Of a stretch of 64,000 nt of DNA, positions 1-9,373 are shown in pieces. The DNA comes from JAFGNB01 sp050304135 (lineage in GTDB: Bacteria; Fibrobacterota; Chitinivibrionia; Chitinivibrionales; Chitinispirillaceae). The stretch lies in contig JBNLDC010000064.1 of the NCBI GenBank assembly GCA_050304135.1, forward strand, positions 186,001 through 250,000, written 5' to 3'. Numbering within the stretch: position 1 is the first letter of the stretch; each line of letters begins with the position of its first letter. The notes beneath the pieces were generated by a model that worked only from the letters and a program-made list of their open reading frames with translations, had not been told where the DNA came from and ran no database searches. A program made the position numbers and the translations under genes.

Positions 1-1949
1 ATATCGAGATAGAGACCGGAATTCTGGTTCTGAATATTGTATGCACCGTTACCTGCATCGATGAGTTTCCATTTCTGATTGTTGCCGCCGTTGGCTCCCC
101 AGTTGATATTGGCGGTTCCGGGACTGGTTTGCGCTCCATAAATATCCATGTATAATCCGCTGTTTTTATTGACAATGTTGTAATACCCGTCGCCGAGGGA
201 CACGAACTTCCACAACTGGTAATCAGCACCGGAATACGACATCTGTACCACGGCTTCACCCTGATTGGTTGATCCGTTATTCGGCTGCAGAACCTTGTTG
301 CTGTTGACATTGGTCAGTCGGTACCACTTGGGAGGAGCTGGAAACGGGTCGGACTGCGCCGGTGCTATATTCCAGTCCTGGTTACTTCCGCCGCTTGGCG
401 TCCACTGGATATCCACCGCTCCGTCCGCCGTTGAGGCACCGGATATGTCGAGATAGAGACCTGAGTTCAGGTTCTGGATATTGTATGAACCGTTTCCGGC
501 ATCGATGAGTTTCCATTTCTGGTTGTTGCCGCCGTTGGCGGACCAGATGACATTATTCGCTCCGGGAGTTGTCTGAGCACCGTAGATATCCATGTAGTAT
601 CCGGTACTCTGGTTGACAATATTGTAGTACCCGTTGCCGAAAACAAACTTCCACAGCTGGGAGCCGGTTCCGGAAAGCGGCATTTGTACCACATTCGCGC
701 CCTGATCGGTGCTAGCAGGTTGTAATGACTTGAGGCTGTTCAAATTGGTCAATGTATACGACTGTGAAGAGGTGGGGAATATATCGTTCACCGGTAACAC
801 CACCTGAACCCAACTGTTTCGGGATGTGTACGTTCCATCTCCCAGTTGTCCGTAGTAGTTATTTCCGCAGGTCCAGAATGTTCCATCGGTTTTCTGAATG
901 ACGGTGTGATTATTTCCCGCAGCCATGGATGCCACGTCGGTGGCGATTTGAACAAAACCGAACGACGTATCAATGGTACCTATGCCGAATTGACCGACTC
1001 CGTTGTCACCGGTCGCATAGAGGGTCGTTCCTTTTAAAATAAGACTGTAATGCGCTCCCGAAGCAATATCACTGACACCGTCGGCTATTTGTACGGGAGT
1101 ATACGCGACTGAGTTTAGCGTTCCCAACTGGCCGAGGAAACTGGTACCGAAACCCCAGACGGTTCCATCATTCTTCAATATGAGATTATGACTCTCACCG
1201 GATGCGAGTTTGGTTACCCCGTCCGTGAGGTAGGTCGCCATATTTCTGGTGAACACGTCGTTACCCAGACCGCATTCTCCGTTCCAGTTCATTCCGCATA
1301 CGTACACCGCGCCGGTAGCGTCCAGCATGAGTGTGGAACTCGCCGCTGCGGAAACGGCGGTAATATCGGTGAGCTCTTCACCGCCCGGGTACTTCTTCAC
1401 ATACGCACCGGTTAATTCGTCTTCATTCGTACCGATACCCAGTTGTCCGTAAAGATTGTAGCCGAATGCACTGATTCGGTTATCAGCGGTAATGACAAAA
1501 CTGGTCCGGTCGCCTGCCGCGATACCTTTGGCATCCGTAAAAATATTGCCACTGTGATTGTCGATTCTGTCGTATGTCGATCCGATCCCGAGTTGACCAT
1601 GATCGTTCGTGTACAGGGATTTAACCTTTCCCGGTGAGCGGGTAAAACCCATAAAGAGAACATGGCCGCCGTATTTGCTGGTGGCAATATCAGTCATGCC
1701 CGCACCCTTATTTTGATGACAGCCTGTACAATTCATCACCTCTACCGGGGTAGCGGAAGATCCGCCATTATTCAGTTTCGCGCCGCAGCCGTAGGGAATG
1801 GAGGTTCCCTGTTCGCTGTTTATGTTCAGAAAGTAGGTGACTTGGCCTGCGGCAATGAGTTTGACCTGGGCATCGGCAATGATGAAGTTCAGGCAGACGG
1901 CCAGCATACCGGCAGCCCAAATACTGGTACTACGGGCAAATACACTCAT
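1..1949 (-). CDS. Secreted RCC1-repeat / ricin-type beta-trefoil lectin protein (C-terminus cut by window edge)
   Basis: The frame is open from an ATG at 1949 to the window edge, about 649 residues with no stop. An AAAGGAG ribosome site lies 6 nt before the ATG. A signal peptide (MSVFARSTSIWAAGMLAVCL, ending near ADAQ) is followed by RCC1-type repeats to about residue 390, recognisable by repeated GQLGIG and NLYGQLG turns alternating with TDIAAG..H segments. Two ricin-B-like lectin segments follow, from about residues 393 and 540, each with QWT/QDWNI and NSGLYLDI signatures. RCC1 repeats form a seven-bladed propeller; ricin trefoils bind sugars. An extracellular carbohydrate-binding role is inferred. 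The first RCC1 blade carries an insertion with a CTGCH (CxxCH) motif. The protein probably continues past the edge with more lectin repeats or a sorting tail. Confidence 0.85.
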   Translation of the reverse strand, partial: MSVFARSTSIWAAGMLAVCLNFIIADAQVKLIAAGQVTYFLNINSEQGTSIPYGCGAKLNNGGSSATPVEVMNCTGCHQNKGAGMTDIATSKYGGHVLFMGFTRSPGKVKSLYTNDHGQLGIGSTYDRIDNHSGNIFTDAKGIAAGDRTSFVITADNRISAFGYNLYGQLGIGTNEDELTGAYVKKYPGGEELTDITAVSAAASSTLMLDATGAVYVCGMNWNGECGLGNDVFTRNMATYLTDGVTKLASGESHNLILKNDGTVWGFGTSFLGQLGTLNSVAYTPVQIADGVSDIASGAHYSLILKGTTLYATGDNGVGQFGIGTIDTSFGFVQIATDVASMAAGNNHTVIQKTDGTFWTCGNNYYGQLGDGTYTSRNSWVQVVLPVNDIFPTSSQSYTLTNLNSLKSLQPASTDQGANVVQMPLSGTGSQLWKFVFGNGYYNIVNQSTGYYMDIYGAQTTPGANNVIWSANGGNNQKWKLIDAGNGSYNIQNLNSGLYLDISGASTADGAVDIQWTPSGGSNQDWNIAPAQSDPFPAPPKWYRLTNVNSNKVLQPNNGSTNQGEAVVQMSYSGADYQLWKFVSLGDGYYNIVNKNSGLYMDIYGAQTSPGTANINWGANGGNNQKWKLIDAGNGAYNIQNQNSGLYLD

Positions 1950-2583
1950 ACGTGTAGCTCCTTTGTAAAAATGTGGTGATGGAAAGTAATGTATCTGCTC
2001 CCCCTTGAAATGTTAAAAGTTGTCCAGTACCGGTTACGGACAGGCTAGCCTTTCCGTTGCATGGTCTTGAGGGTAATGTTCACCTGTTGCAAATGACCTG
2101 CCATACAGACTGGAAGTACCACCGCGTAAAACAGTATGTCGACTTCACAACAGTATACGATAGGATCAGGTGAAGGTTGAAACCTGCCAATCATTGTGAA
2201 GCGGTAAAAATAAAAATACTAAATTAACGCATCGGAAACGGAAATGCAAGTATCATATTCAACGGAAAGAAAAAAGTGAATTGATTGGCGGTACGGAATA
2301 GAATATTGCGGTGGCTTCATGTAGGGTATCCTCCCTCGGTCACTACTCAGGACGCCCTTTGTTATTCTTTCCGTTGTTATTCGCACGTGGTGCTCGGGGC
2401 TTCAGCCGCCACGCGCGTTCGTGAAAAAGAGTATTTCACCGTATGTCAAAGCAGGTCGGCTCACGCCAGCCGCAACCTGCTCATTGCCGCTTCGAGTTTT
2501 TCCCGCACTTCTGACGGGGCATCGCACCGTGAAAGAACAAAGTCTCCCGTAGCAAGTACGTTCTTCCATCGTGGGTTTTTTGA
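1950..2583. other. Intergenic region, no supported gene
   Basis: This stretch holds the leader of the RCC1/ricin gene (ribosome site near 1956-1963) and then sequence in which open frames on both strands lack family signatures. The plus frame from 2285 reads into the degraded sorting-tail remnant but its amino acid composition is arginine/serine-rich and not convincing as protein. It may be the decayed body of the gene whose tail survives at 2584-3048. Confidence 0.5.
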
Positions 2584-3048
2584 GAACAGGCGGGAATCGA
2601 GATACCGCTCCAGTGTTTTCGATCGTTCAAACCTGTCGGGAGCTCCCTGTCAACTGAGTATCGCGGTCTCCGGCGAAGGTGACCATTATCCCTATACGCT
2701 CTCTGGACACAGCTTGAAGGAAATGAGGACAGTTTCAGGGAGATTGTCCTGACCATCGGTACCGACAGCTCCGCGGCCGTGCATACCGCACGCGCAAATC
2801 GGTTCGTGCGCCCGCTTGATGTCCGTTACCTTTCCGGACGCGGGCTGCTGTTCAGTGCTCCCGGTACTATTCCGGCAGACGTGGAACTGTTCGCACTCAC
2901 CGGACGATTGCTGCTCCGTCGGCAGCTTATCGGTATCGGTTCGGTCCCGGTGGCTGGTCGTGCAGGTTTCATCGGCTCCGGTCTGTATATCGCGCGCGTG
3001 CGGCAGGCGAAAAAACTGGTGCAGAAGTGTGTCAGGATTGTCAGGTGA
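2584..3048 (+). pseudogene. Orphan C-terminal sorting-tail remnant of a lost secreted protein
   Basis: From about 2700 to the stop at 3046-3048 one plus frame reads like the end of a secreted enzyme: LWTQLEGNEDSFREIVLTIG, then VRYLSGRGLLFSAPG, VELFALTGRLLLRRQ and GLYIARVRQ...VRIVR. This is the LSGR/LTGR...GLYxxRV pattern of the sorting tails on other secreted proteins here. Upstream the reading is broken: a TGA at about 2677 interrupts this frame, while GEGDHYPYTL lies in a neighbouring frame, so a frameshift near 2690 is needed to join them. No start codon or signal peptide is associated. I read it as the decayed 3' end of a secreted protein gene; the original catalytic domain cannot be identified. 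Confidence 0.55.
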
Positions 3049-3285
3049 TCTCACTTCCCGGTACTATTTTTACGACAACGATAGTTGGCCGAACTTTTAA
3101 TCACCAGTGCGGTTACATTCCCCGTAGCTTGTTACGGTTCCGTATGCAATCTATTGACATTCGCCTTGCTGCATCGAAGCTCTGCTTCGGGGTAGTTCAT
3201 TGTACATCCATACGTCGGATATTTCTTAACCAGCGGAACATCTCCTGTTGTAAAACTGACAGGTCTTCGTCAAGCACGCAGGTAC

Positions 3286-4620
3286 CTATTCTTCATCGGT
3301 GCGATCCTGCTCCTCCCGTTGTACCGCATAATCGTAGATCGTCTGGTGACGCATGACCTGAAAACCGATAATTGCCGAGAACCCTGCGGGAAAACTGTAC
3401 TCCAGTCCGAATATTTCAACCGTCATCACTGCTGCAGCCAGAGGAATATTCATGCTGCTTGCCAGCATCGCGCAGAATCCCACGGCAATGAATGCGTGAC
3501 TGGATGCACTCCCGAATTCGATACCCAGCAACTGTGCCATGGCGGTACCGAGAAGCATACCGGTTATAGCTGCCGGGCCGGTAAATCCGGCACTCATACC
3601 GCTGCCGACGGTTAAACAGTTGCAGAGAGCCTTAAGCAGCGCCATGAGGACAAGCAGCGCTACGGCAGGGAAAAATGCGGGAGATGTGCGTCCGAAAAGT
3701 ACAGTGGTGTTATTGGTGAATACAGCCTGCACCATTGAGCTGCTGGTGCCGAGCAGTTCGGGGTTGATTGCCCAGGCAATGAGTGCTGCGGCGGATGATC
3801 CGATCACCACCTTGAGTGCCATGTTGCCTTCGGTTCGTTTGAACAGTTGTGCAATCCGTGTATACAGCATTGTATATCCACCGCCGATAAAACCGACAAT
3901 GATTGAAAACAGCACCAGGTAGCCGATCAGTGAAAGCTCCATAAACTGGTCAACCGCATCAAAAACATAAAAACTCTGCCAGCCAACGGATTTGCAGACA
4001 AAGACAGACGTCGAACTGGCCAGAATCGCAGGGAAAAGATCCCGGTAACCCATTTTGGCCTTCTGAATGATTTCAACCGCGAATATCCCACCACCGATCG
4101 AGGAGTGGAATACCGCGCCGACCACTGCGGCAAGACCGCAGATTGATGCGGTGCGCTGCTCGTCGACGGAAAAGAATGATCGTTCACGAATGAGGAGACC
4201 TCCCGCGAACGACATGGCACCTGCTGAGACTCTGCCGAGTGGGCCGACGATACCGCCGTTTCCGAGAGTAATAAGTGTCGATAGCGCCGCCAGTAATTTG
4301 TAAATGGTAACCCGAAACGGCAGTTTTCCGGAGTGAAACCGCAATGCGGCTATATACGAGGGAAGCCCTTCGCCGGCGGCATGGCGTTCGAAAGGGTAAA
4401 TGAGAAACCCGGCAGTGAGGGCACCGGCTACCGGCCAGACAACAAGAGGCACCGGCAGAGAGGAAAGAAGGTGTGTACCGGTCATGCAAAGCAGGGAGAA
4501 GTAATGTACCAGTGTGCTGCCGAACAGGCCGGCGGTAACGGCACTTACCGTCCATTTAAACAGATATCCGTAAGAAATTCGACTCTGTTCAGGAATGATG
4601 TTTGATAAACGAGTCAACAT
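3286..4620 (-). CDS. ClC-family chloride channel/transporter, divergent
   Basis: A 444-residue integral membrane protein with about ten hydrophobic helices and ClC signatures: GEGLP at 83-87 (usual GSGIP), GNGGIVGPLG from 119 (usual GxxxxxGREGP), and GSGMSAGFTGP near 355 (usual GSGGxGGxFxP). ClC proteins are dimers that conduct Cl- or exchange 2 Cl- for 1 H+. The gating glutamate of GREGP aligns with Leu here, and the inner proton glutamate region reads FAVEII instead of FIIEE. H+-coupled exchange is therefore doubtful and a channel-like or different anion function is inferred. The length matches short bacterial ClCs without CBS domains. It stands alone, with no neighbour hinting at its ion. 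Confidence 0.88.
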   Translation of the reverse strand: MLTRLSNIIPEQSRISYGYLFKWTVSAVTAGLFGSTLVHYFSLLCMTGTHLLSSLPVPLVVWPVAGALTAGFLIYPFERHAAGEGLPSYIAALRFHSGKLPFRVTIYKLLAALSTLITLGNGGIVGPLGRVSAGAMSFAGGLLIRERSFFSVDEQRTASICGLAAVVGAVFHSSIGGGIFAVEIIQKAKMGYRDLFPAILASSTSVFVCKSVGWQSFYVFDAVDQFMELSLIGYLVLFSIIVGFIGGGYTMLYTRIAQLFKRTEGNMALKVVIGSSAAALIAWAINPELLGTSSSMVQAVFTNNTTVLFGRTSPAFFPAVALLVLMALLKALCNCLTVGSGMSAGFTGPAAITGMLLGTAMAQLLGIEFGSASSHAFIAVGFCAMLASSMNIPLAAAVMTVEIFGLEYSFPAGFSAIIGFQVMRHQTIYDYAVQREEQDRTDEE

Positions 4621-5063
4621 GGCTGCTCATCATGGCGTTTTGGAACACAATGTTCTCTGCAGTGAGTATATAATGAGATGGGATGAATTCACAGGGAAAT
4701 GTAGATCGGTCGGCAGACACCGTTTCCGAGTGATAAGCAACAGGCGGCTGTCCGGTTAACGGCAACAGGGGTAAAATGAGTTGAAGATGAACCGGTATTT
4801 CTTACGGGACGTGGGTAGTATTCCGGCAACTGATTGTACCTCAATGAAGGTCTGGTGTGTGAGTAGTATCCGGAGGTTGGGGCCCGCATATATTCAGTTT
4901 TTGAAACAGGCCGGCTGTTACGACGGCCGGAGGTGGATGCGCCCGAATGTGATGGCAGGGTGGTGGAACGTAGTGAATTGCCGGTGTATTTGTATGATTT
5001 CATAGCGTTTGCAGGCGGAGCGGCACTAGTTTGCAGACCGCGGTAGTCTGAGCGGGAAGCGTA
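4621..5063. other. Intergenic region between divergent ClC and sulfotransferase genes
   Basis: About 440 bases between divergently transcribed genes, so both promoters should lie here. Open frames on either strand (for example minus 4689-5003) have biased, family-less translations and no good ribosome site. A small inverted repeat GGCCGG...CCGGCC occurs near 4911-4933. No regulatory motif was recognised. Confidence 0.5.
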
Positions 5064-6260
5064 ATGATCACTGAAAACGGCATTTCGTTGAGTGGAGGAC
5101 TACGCGCTTTTGACATATTTTTTCTACAAAGGTATTTTCAGAGTAAGGTTTATCACAATTACAGAACTGGTGGAAATGCTTTTATGGCGAGTGGATATTT
5201 CATTACCGGTATCACGACCGGGAATCTCATCAGACTGGTGAAGCGTAACGGCATCGGGAGACAGCCGAAGTACGTGGGGCGTTTTGTGGTACTCCTTCTT
5301 TATTCTCTCGGTACCTCATTGTTGAAACTGATTGAAAAGGTACTCTACTCACGGGTTATCGAAAACACACGTTGTCCGGAGAATCCCATATTCATTATCG
5401 GGCACTGGCGATCGGGAACCACCTATCTCCATCAGATATTCAATGAATTGCCCGGATTTAAAACACCTTCAATGCTTGAGATCGGGACACCGGAGAGTTT
5501 TCTGGTTTCCAAAAAGGTGCTCTCACCGATTATAAAAAGAATACTCCCATCTAAACGGAGCACCGACAACGTAGCACTCAACCTCAACGAACCACAGGAG
5601 GATGAGTTCGCTCTCTTCAGGGCTACAACGCACTCTCCGGTAGAAAAACTGGTATTTCCTGATGACAACGGTTTCTTTCTTGATCGACAATGTGATTTCA
5701 TGCCGTCGGAAACTGAAGCGCATACCTGGAAAAAGACACTCATAACTTTCTGCAAGAAACTCTCGCTCCACGGAACAGGCAGAATCGTTCTGAAAAATCC
5801 ATTTCACTCCACACGGATTATTCTGCTTAAAAAACTCTTCCCCCATGCAAAGTTCATTCATATTTACCGCGATCCGGCCAAAGTGATTCCATCAACCATC
5901 AGAATGTGGAAAATCGAGGGGAAACAAAATCGTCTGCGGGAAGGTGAATCCGCCCAGAGTCTCGACCATGCCATCTCTGTTTACGATACCATTCTCTCCA
6001 GAATCAAGCGTGATCTTCAGAAACTCCCCGAACATGATTACTGCACTATCCATTTTGAGGACCTTAAAAACAACTCGGTGGAGACACTTCGCACCGCGCT
6101 GGACTCGATAGGGGTACCACTTACGGGAGAGCAGGTGGATCGGCTCAGGGTGTTCACCAATTCGGTACGGAATTATCAGCAGAACAAGTACCATCTTTCG
6201 AACGAGCAGATCTCTTATATCAGGTCAAAACTGCGTCATCATCTGCACCCGTGCGGGTAA
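5064..6260 (+). CDS. PAPS-dependent sulfotransferase family protein
   Basis: A 398-residue protein of the sulfotransferase fold. The 5'-phosphosulfate loop is IIGHWRSGTTYLHQ (Arg116, SGTT 117-120), and the 3'-phosphate-binding segment FIHIYRDPAKVIPSTIRMW lies around 265-283. Such enzymes transfer sulfate from PAPS to carbohydrates, lipids or other hydroxyl acceptors; the acceptor cannot be told from sequence. An N-terminal stretch (about 70-90) is hydrophobic and may associate with the membrane. A GGGAAG element precedes the ATG. The lipocalin-like gene starts 9 bp after its stop, so the two are probably cotranscribed and could act on the same surface molecule (inference). Confidence 0.85.
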   Translation: MITENGISLSGGLRAFDIFFLQRYFQSKVYHNYRTGGNAFMASGYFITGITTGNLIRLVKRNGIGRQPKYVGRFVVLLLYSLGTSLLKLIEKVLYSRVIENTRCPENPIFIIGHWRSGTTYLHQIFNELPGFKTPSMLEIGTPESFLVSKKVLSPIIKRILPSKRSTDNVALNLNEPQEDEFALFRATTHSPVEKLVFPDDNGFFLDRQCDFMPSETEAHTWKKTLITFCKKLSLHGTGRIVLKNPFHSTRIILLKKLFPHAKFIHIYRDPAKVIPSTIRMWKIEGKQNRLREGESAQSLDHAISVYDTILSRIKRDLQKLPEHDYCTIHFEDLKNNSVETLRTALDSIGVPLTGEQVDRLRVFTNSVRNYQQNKYHLSNEQISYIRSKLRHHLHPCG

Positions 6261-6269
6261 ACGGACCGG

Positions 6270-7343
6270 ATGTATCGCTGCAGACCTCTTCCAGCCGAAT
6301 CCAACTCCCCGTTGATGCGTGATCGGAATAATGCCGCAACGTGGCTGTTGCTGTGGAGTATGCTGCTGCTGATGGTTGGTGCGGTAACCGTTTCCGGTAA
6401 GAAGCCTGCCGGTACCGACGACGTGCATAAACACCAAGCGAAAATCGAGGCGTGGACGCTGTGTACGCGGGTTGAAAGCTCCGGCGGAAACACCAGGTAC
6501 TGTGCCCTGTTCTTTCTTTCCGGTAAATTGTTCATGGTATCCGGAAATTACATTCATTACGGCATGCTCGAATATCCCTCGCTTGAGTACACTCATGAAA
6601 ATCAAACCCTGGTGCCTCCGTTGAAAAAAGTACACCACGATTTTGTGAAACTTGACGAGCATCTGGGGAACAATTCGCTCACCCGCGACTCGGTCCCGGG
6701 AGTGATTACCATGGCGACCGAATTTGAACGGTTGAAAGCAGAATTCACCATTACTTCACGAAAACCGAAGGTTACCTTCCGGGAGATTATCGGCAGCGGG
6801 TATGCGAAACGGAAATTCGATTGGTATCTGCTGCCGCGTTGCAGGGTCACCATGATCACCGGGGAGGGGGGCGATGCGGATGATACTTTGACCGGCACCG
6901 GTCATTTTCAACAGTTTTGGGGAAAAACGGGAGGAGCGAACTGCGACTGGGTCGTAGTACATACACGCGGTGGATATGATCTGATTATCACCCGATTTAC
7001 CGGGGGAGAAAACAAACGACCGTGGTTACCGGGTGATTATCTGTTCATAAGTGAACCCGATGGATCCGTGCGGAAGCTAGAAACGTTCACCTTTCGGGTT
7101 ACCGACCAGTGGGAAAGCACCACCGGGAAACGGTTTCCGACAGGATTTTTCGTCAGGGCACAGTCCCAGGGGATCGAACTTACCATCAAGGCGCTTACTC
7201 CTGATCAGAGCACTACGGTTGCAGGAAAGGAATACTGGTACGGTTTCGGATCGGTGCAGGGGACCATCGGAGGGGAGAACCAGGAAGGGTGGGCGTATAT
7301 TGCACCTCAGAGCACATCGCACAGCACTACTGACGGCAGATGA
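6270..7343 (+). CDS. Lipocalin-like (CrtC/AttH-type) secreted protein
   Basis: A 357-residue protein with a hydrophobic signal segment (WLLLWSMLLLMVGAVTVSG, about 24-43). The body resembles the two-lipocalin fold of the CrtC (hydroxyneurosporene synthase) / AttH family: GTGHFQQFWG at about 211-220 parallels the family's GxGYxDHxWG motif, and YWYGFGSVQGTIGG plus GWAYIAP close the second barrel. Members hydrate carotenoids or bind lipophilic substrates; the role here is unknown. An internal ATG at 6315 would give a more ordinary signal peptide; neither start has a strong ribosome site, so the first is kept because it follows the sulfotransferase by 9 bp. Confidence 0.65.
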   Translation: MYRCRPLPAESNSPLMRDRNNAATWLLLWSMLLLMVGAVTVSGKKPAGTDDVHKHQAKIEAWTLCTRVESSGGNTRYCALFFLSGKLFMVSGNYIHYGMLEYPSLEYTHENQTLVPPLKKVHHDFVKLDEHLGNNSLTRDSVPGVITMATEFERLKAEFTITSRKPKVTFREIIGSGYAKRKFDWYLLPRCRVTMITGEGGDADDTLTGTGHFQQFWGKTGGANCDWVVVHTRGGYDLIITRFTGGENKRPWLPGDYLFISEPDGSVRKLETFTFRVTDQWESTTGKRFPTGFFVRAQSQGIELTIKALTPDQSTTVAGKEYWYGFGSVQGTIGGENQEGWAYIAPQSTSHSTTDGR

Positions 7344-7368
7344 TCTGCTTCTCTCCGCTGCCCACCGC

Positions 7369-8022
7369 TCAGTGAACACCGATTCTGGCGCAGTAACGGT
7401 ATATGGGGCATCGGTTGCATTCCGGTCGAACCGGTTTGCAGAGATGTTGTCCGAACGAAACGAAATATGAGTTGAACGTGGTCCAGAATTTCACCGGAAG
7501 GTGTTTACGCAGTTCCATCTCGGTGGCGAGCGGAGCAGCGGTTTTCAGGTAACCGAGCCGGTTGAAAATCCGGTGTACATGGATATCTACGCAGACGGCG
7601 GGTTTGTCAAACGCGATCGCCACCACCAGATTCGCGGTCTTGCGGCCGACTCCCGGCAATTCACAGAGTTCCTCCACCGTTTCGGGCAGTACTCCCTTGA
7701 AACGGCTTTGCAGTACCCCGGGCAGCTCTTTGAGGTGACGTGCCTTGTCGTGGTAGAACCCGACGGGGTAGATCAGCTTTTCAATCGCGGCTACCGGAAG
7801 CCGCGAGAGGTCATCCGGGGAGGCAACCTTTGCGAACAGTTGCGCGGCTGCAGCGGCGGTCGTCTGATCTTTCGTCCGGGCGCTGAGGATGGTGGTGATG
7901 AGCACTTTAAACGGATCGTTGGTCTGCAGCTCAATGAGTTCTACCACCGGCATCCGGTTTTTGTGGAATTCCTTTTCAAGAATCCGGTAGACCTTAGTGA
8001 TATCTTTGCTGTAATAGTCCAA
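7369..8022 (-). CDS. nth: Endonuclease III (DNA glycosylase/AP lyase)
   Basis: A 217-residue protein of standard Nth length. The helix-hairpin-helix LPGVGRKTANLV carries the catalytic Lys, followed by the conserved Asp in VCVDIHVHRIFNRLGY. The C-terminal [4Fe-4S] motif is exactly C-x6-C-x2-C-x5-C (CKPVRPECNRCPIYRYC). The enzyme removes oxidised pyrimidines and nicks the AP site in base excision repair. Its ATG is only 4 bp after the stop of the outer-membrane protein gene upstream, so it is probably the last gene of a minus-strand transcription unit. Nothing unusual was seen. Confidence 0.96.
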   Translation of the reverse strand: MDYYSKDITKVYRILEKEFHKNRMPVVELIELQTNDPFKVLITTILSARTKDQTTAAAAAQLFAKVASPDDLSRLPVAAIEKLIYPVGFYHDKARHLKELPGVLQSRFKGVLPETVEELCELPGVGRKTANLVVAIAFDKPAVCVDIHVHRIFNRLGYLKTAAPLATEMELRKHLPVKFWTTFNSYFVSFGQHLCKPVRPECNRCPIYRYCARIGVH

Positions 8023-8026
8023 TTGT

Positions 8027-9286
8027 TTACCGCCTCACGTGACGCATAAACGCGAATGAGAGTTCAAGCCGGTTGGAGAGCCAGAAAAGGGGACGTTCCT
8101 CTTTTTTTGAAGCCTGATCGATATCGGTGAAGCCGACCCTGTCGCCATTTTCAAGGAAGTAGCCATAGCCCCGGATAGTGTACCAGATTCCGAAATCGGT
8201 GGCACTTGCGGCGTTGAGTCGCCGGAGCATTGAAATGCCGAGACGTATTCCCGCCGCACCACCGTGAAGAAAACGTTTCGGCGGACTGCTGATCTGATTG
8301 GCGATGGTGGTAAAACGGTGAAAATCAGCGGTCGCGGTTGCGGTTCTGCGTATGCGTACCGCTACCATGGGGGCAAGATCAATCCCGGCCGAGAAATAAC
8401 TCCGTTCCACACCTTCAATGGAGAAGTATCTGGTTGGAATCGGCCGTCCCCACTGCAGTGATAACAGCATGGTGTAGACATTAATTGATTCCTTGAAGTC
8501 TACATTACGCCCAGTGGTGTCTCCAATTGCGGAAATGGTGCCGGTGAACACTTTGCGCATCCATGAACCGGAGAGCGTGAGCGCCAGTTTACGTTCTTCG
8601 CGGAGAGAAACAAGCGACAGTATGACCGGGAAGCTCATGGTGTATACAACCGGCGCCTCTTTTACCGAAAAGGTAAGCCGTGCCGAGTCCATTGTTTCAC
8701 TGTTCTGCAGTGTTGAGTCGAACGGAACGCGGTACGATGAGTCGGTGAGGCCCAGATGCTGCAGTGAGTCCGGTTGTGCATTTTCCCAGAGTGAAAGTAA
8801 CTCGTATCCTCCGAACATCCAGCCGATTCCCGCAGAGAAATGAAGTCCATCACGCAAGGCGGTACTGTCTTCGGTTGATTGCGGACCCGGGACCTCCGGT
8901 TTCTCAAGAACAGTGGCTGGTGAAGCGGCTGTTGCCGAAGAGGAATGAGTGCTGTCCTGTGCCGCCGCGGTGGTATCGTCTGTGGTGGTGGAGGAGGTAG
9001 CTGTGGCAGCAGCTGTTGTAGAATCGTTGACTGCCGCATTTGACGTTGTGTCATGTATCGGAGTTTCCGCCCGGGATGTTCCGGTATCCGGATCAGCTAT
9101 TGTTGCAGTTGTGTCTGTTGCAGCAGGAGCCGGTTGAGCGGATACTACGTTGCCGGAAATAAGAAGTAGTACCGCAACTAAAAAAACTGCAGTGCACGGA
9201 CCGAATAATTGTTTCCGGTATACGGGGGATGGTTCAGAAATCCGGTAACGGCATTCGGGAACAGTGCGCATACGGAAATGAATCAT
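8027..9286 (-). CDS. Putative outer-membrane protein with Thr/Ala-rich linker
   Basis: A 419-residue protein of unrecognised family. After a long basic N-region comes a signal-like helix (about residues 29-50, ending VVSAQP), then a Thr/Ala/Ser-rich low-complexity linker (about 52-135). The rest has alternating hydrophobic/polar strands with many aromatic residues and ends in FMRHVRR, consistent with a small beta-barrel. The start at 9286 is backed by AAGG about 10 nt upstream; the next Met (residue 6) lacks a ribosome site. It lies between the PP2C phosphatase and nth genes on the same strand. A barrel with a periplasmic or surface linker is inferred; no function is assigned. Confidence 0.6.
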   Translation of the reverse strand: MIHFRMRTVPECRYRISEPSPVYRKQLFGPCTAVFLVAVLLLISGNVVSAQPAPAATDTTATIADPDTGTSRAETPIHDTTSNAAVNDSTTAAATATSSTTTDDTTAAAQDSTHSSSATAASPATVLEKPEVPGPQSTEDSTALRDGLHFSAGIGWMFGGYELLSLWENAQPDSLQHLGLTDSSYRVPFDSTLQNSETMDSARLTFSVKEAPVVYTMSFPVILSLVSLREERKLALTLSGSWMRKVFTGTISAIGDTTGRNVDFKESINVYTMLLSLQWGRPIPTRYFSIEGVERSYFSAGIDLAPMVAVRIRRTATATADFHRFTTIANQISSPPKRFLHGGAAGIRLGISMLRRLNAASATDFGIWYTIRGYGYFLENGDRVGFTDIDQASKKEERPLFWLSNRLELSFAFMRHVRR

Positions 9287-9373
9287 GAGTTGATTACCTT
9301 ACACGGGAGAATTGTTGGACGGTGCCGGTGGTATGCCAGACGGACGGTGAGGTTGATGCCGATAGTTGTATAA

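Noticed and set aside
2285..2752. 155-codon plus frame as an intact gene
   Set aside because: Arg/Ser-rich translation without family features; only the last part, in a different frame, matches a sorting tail.
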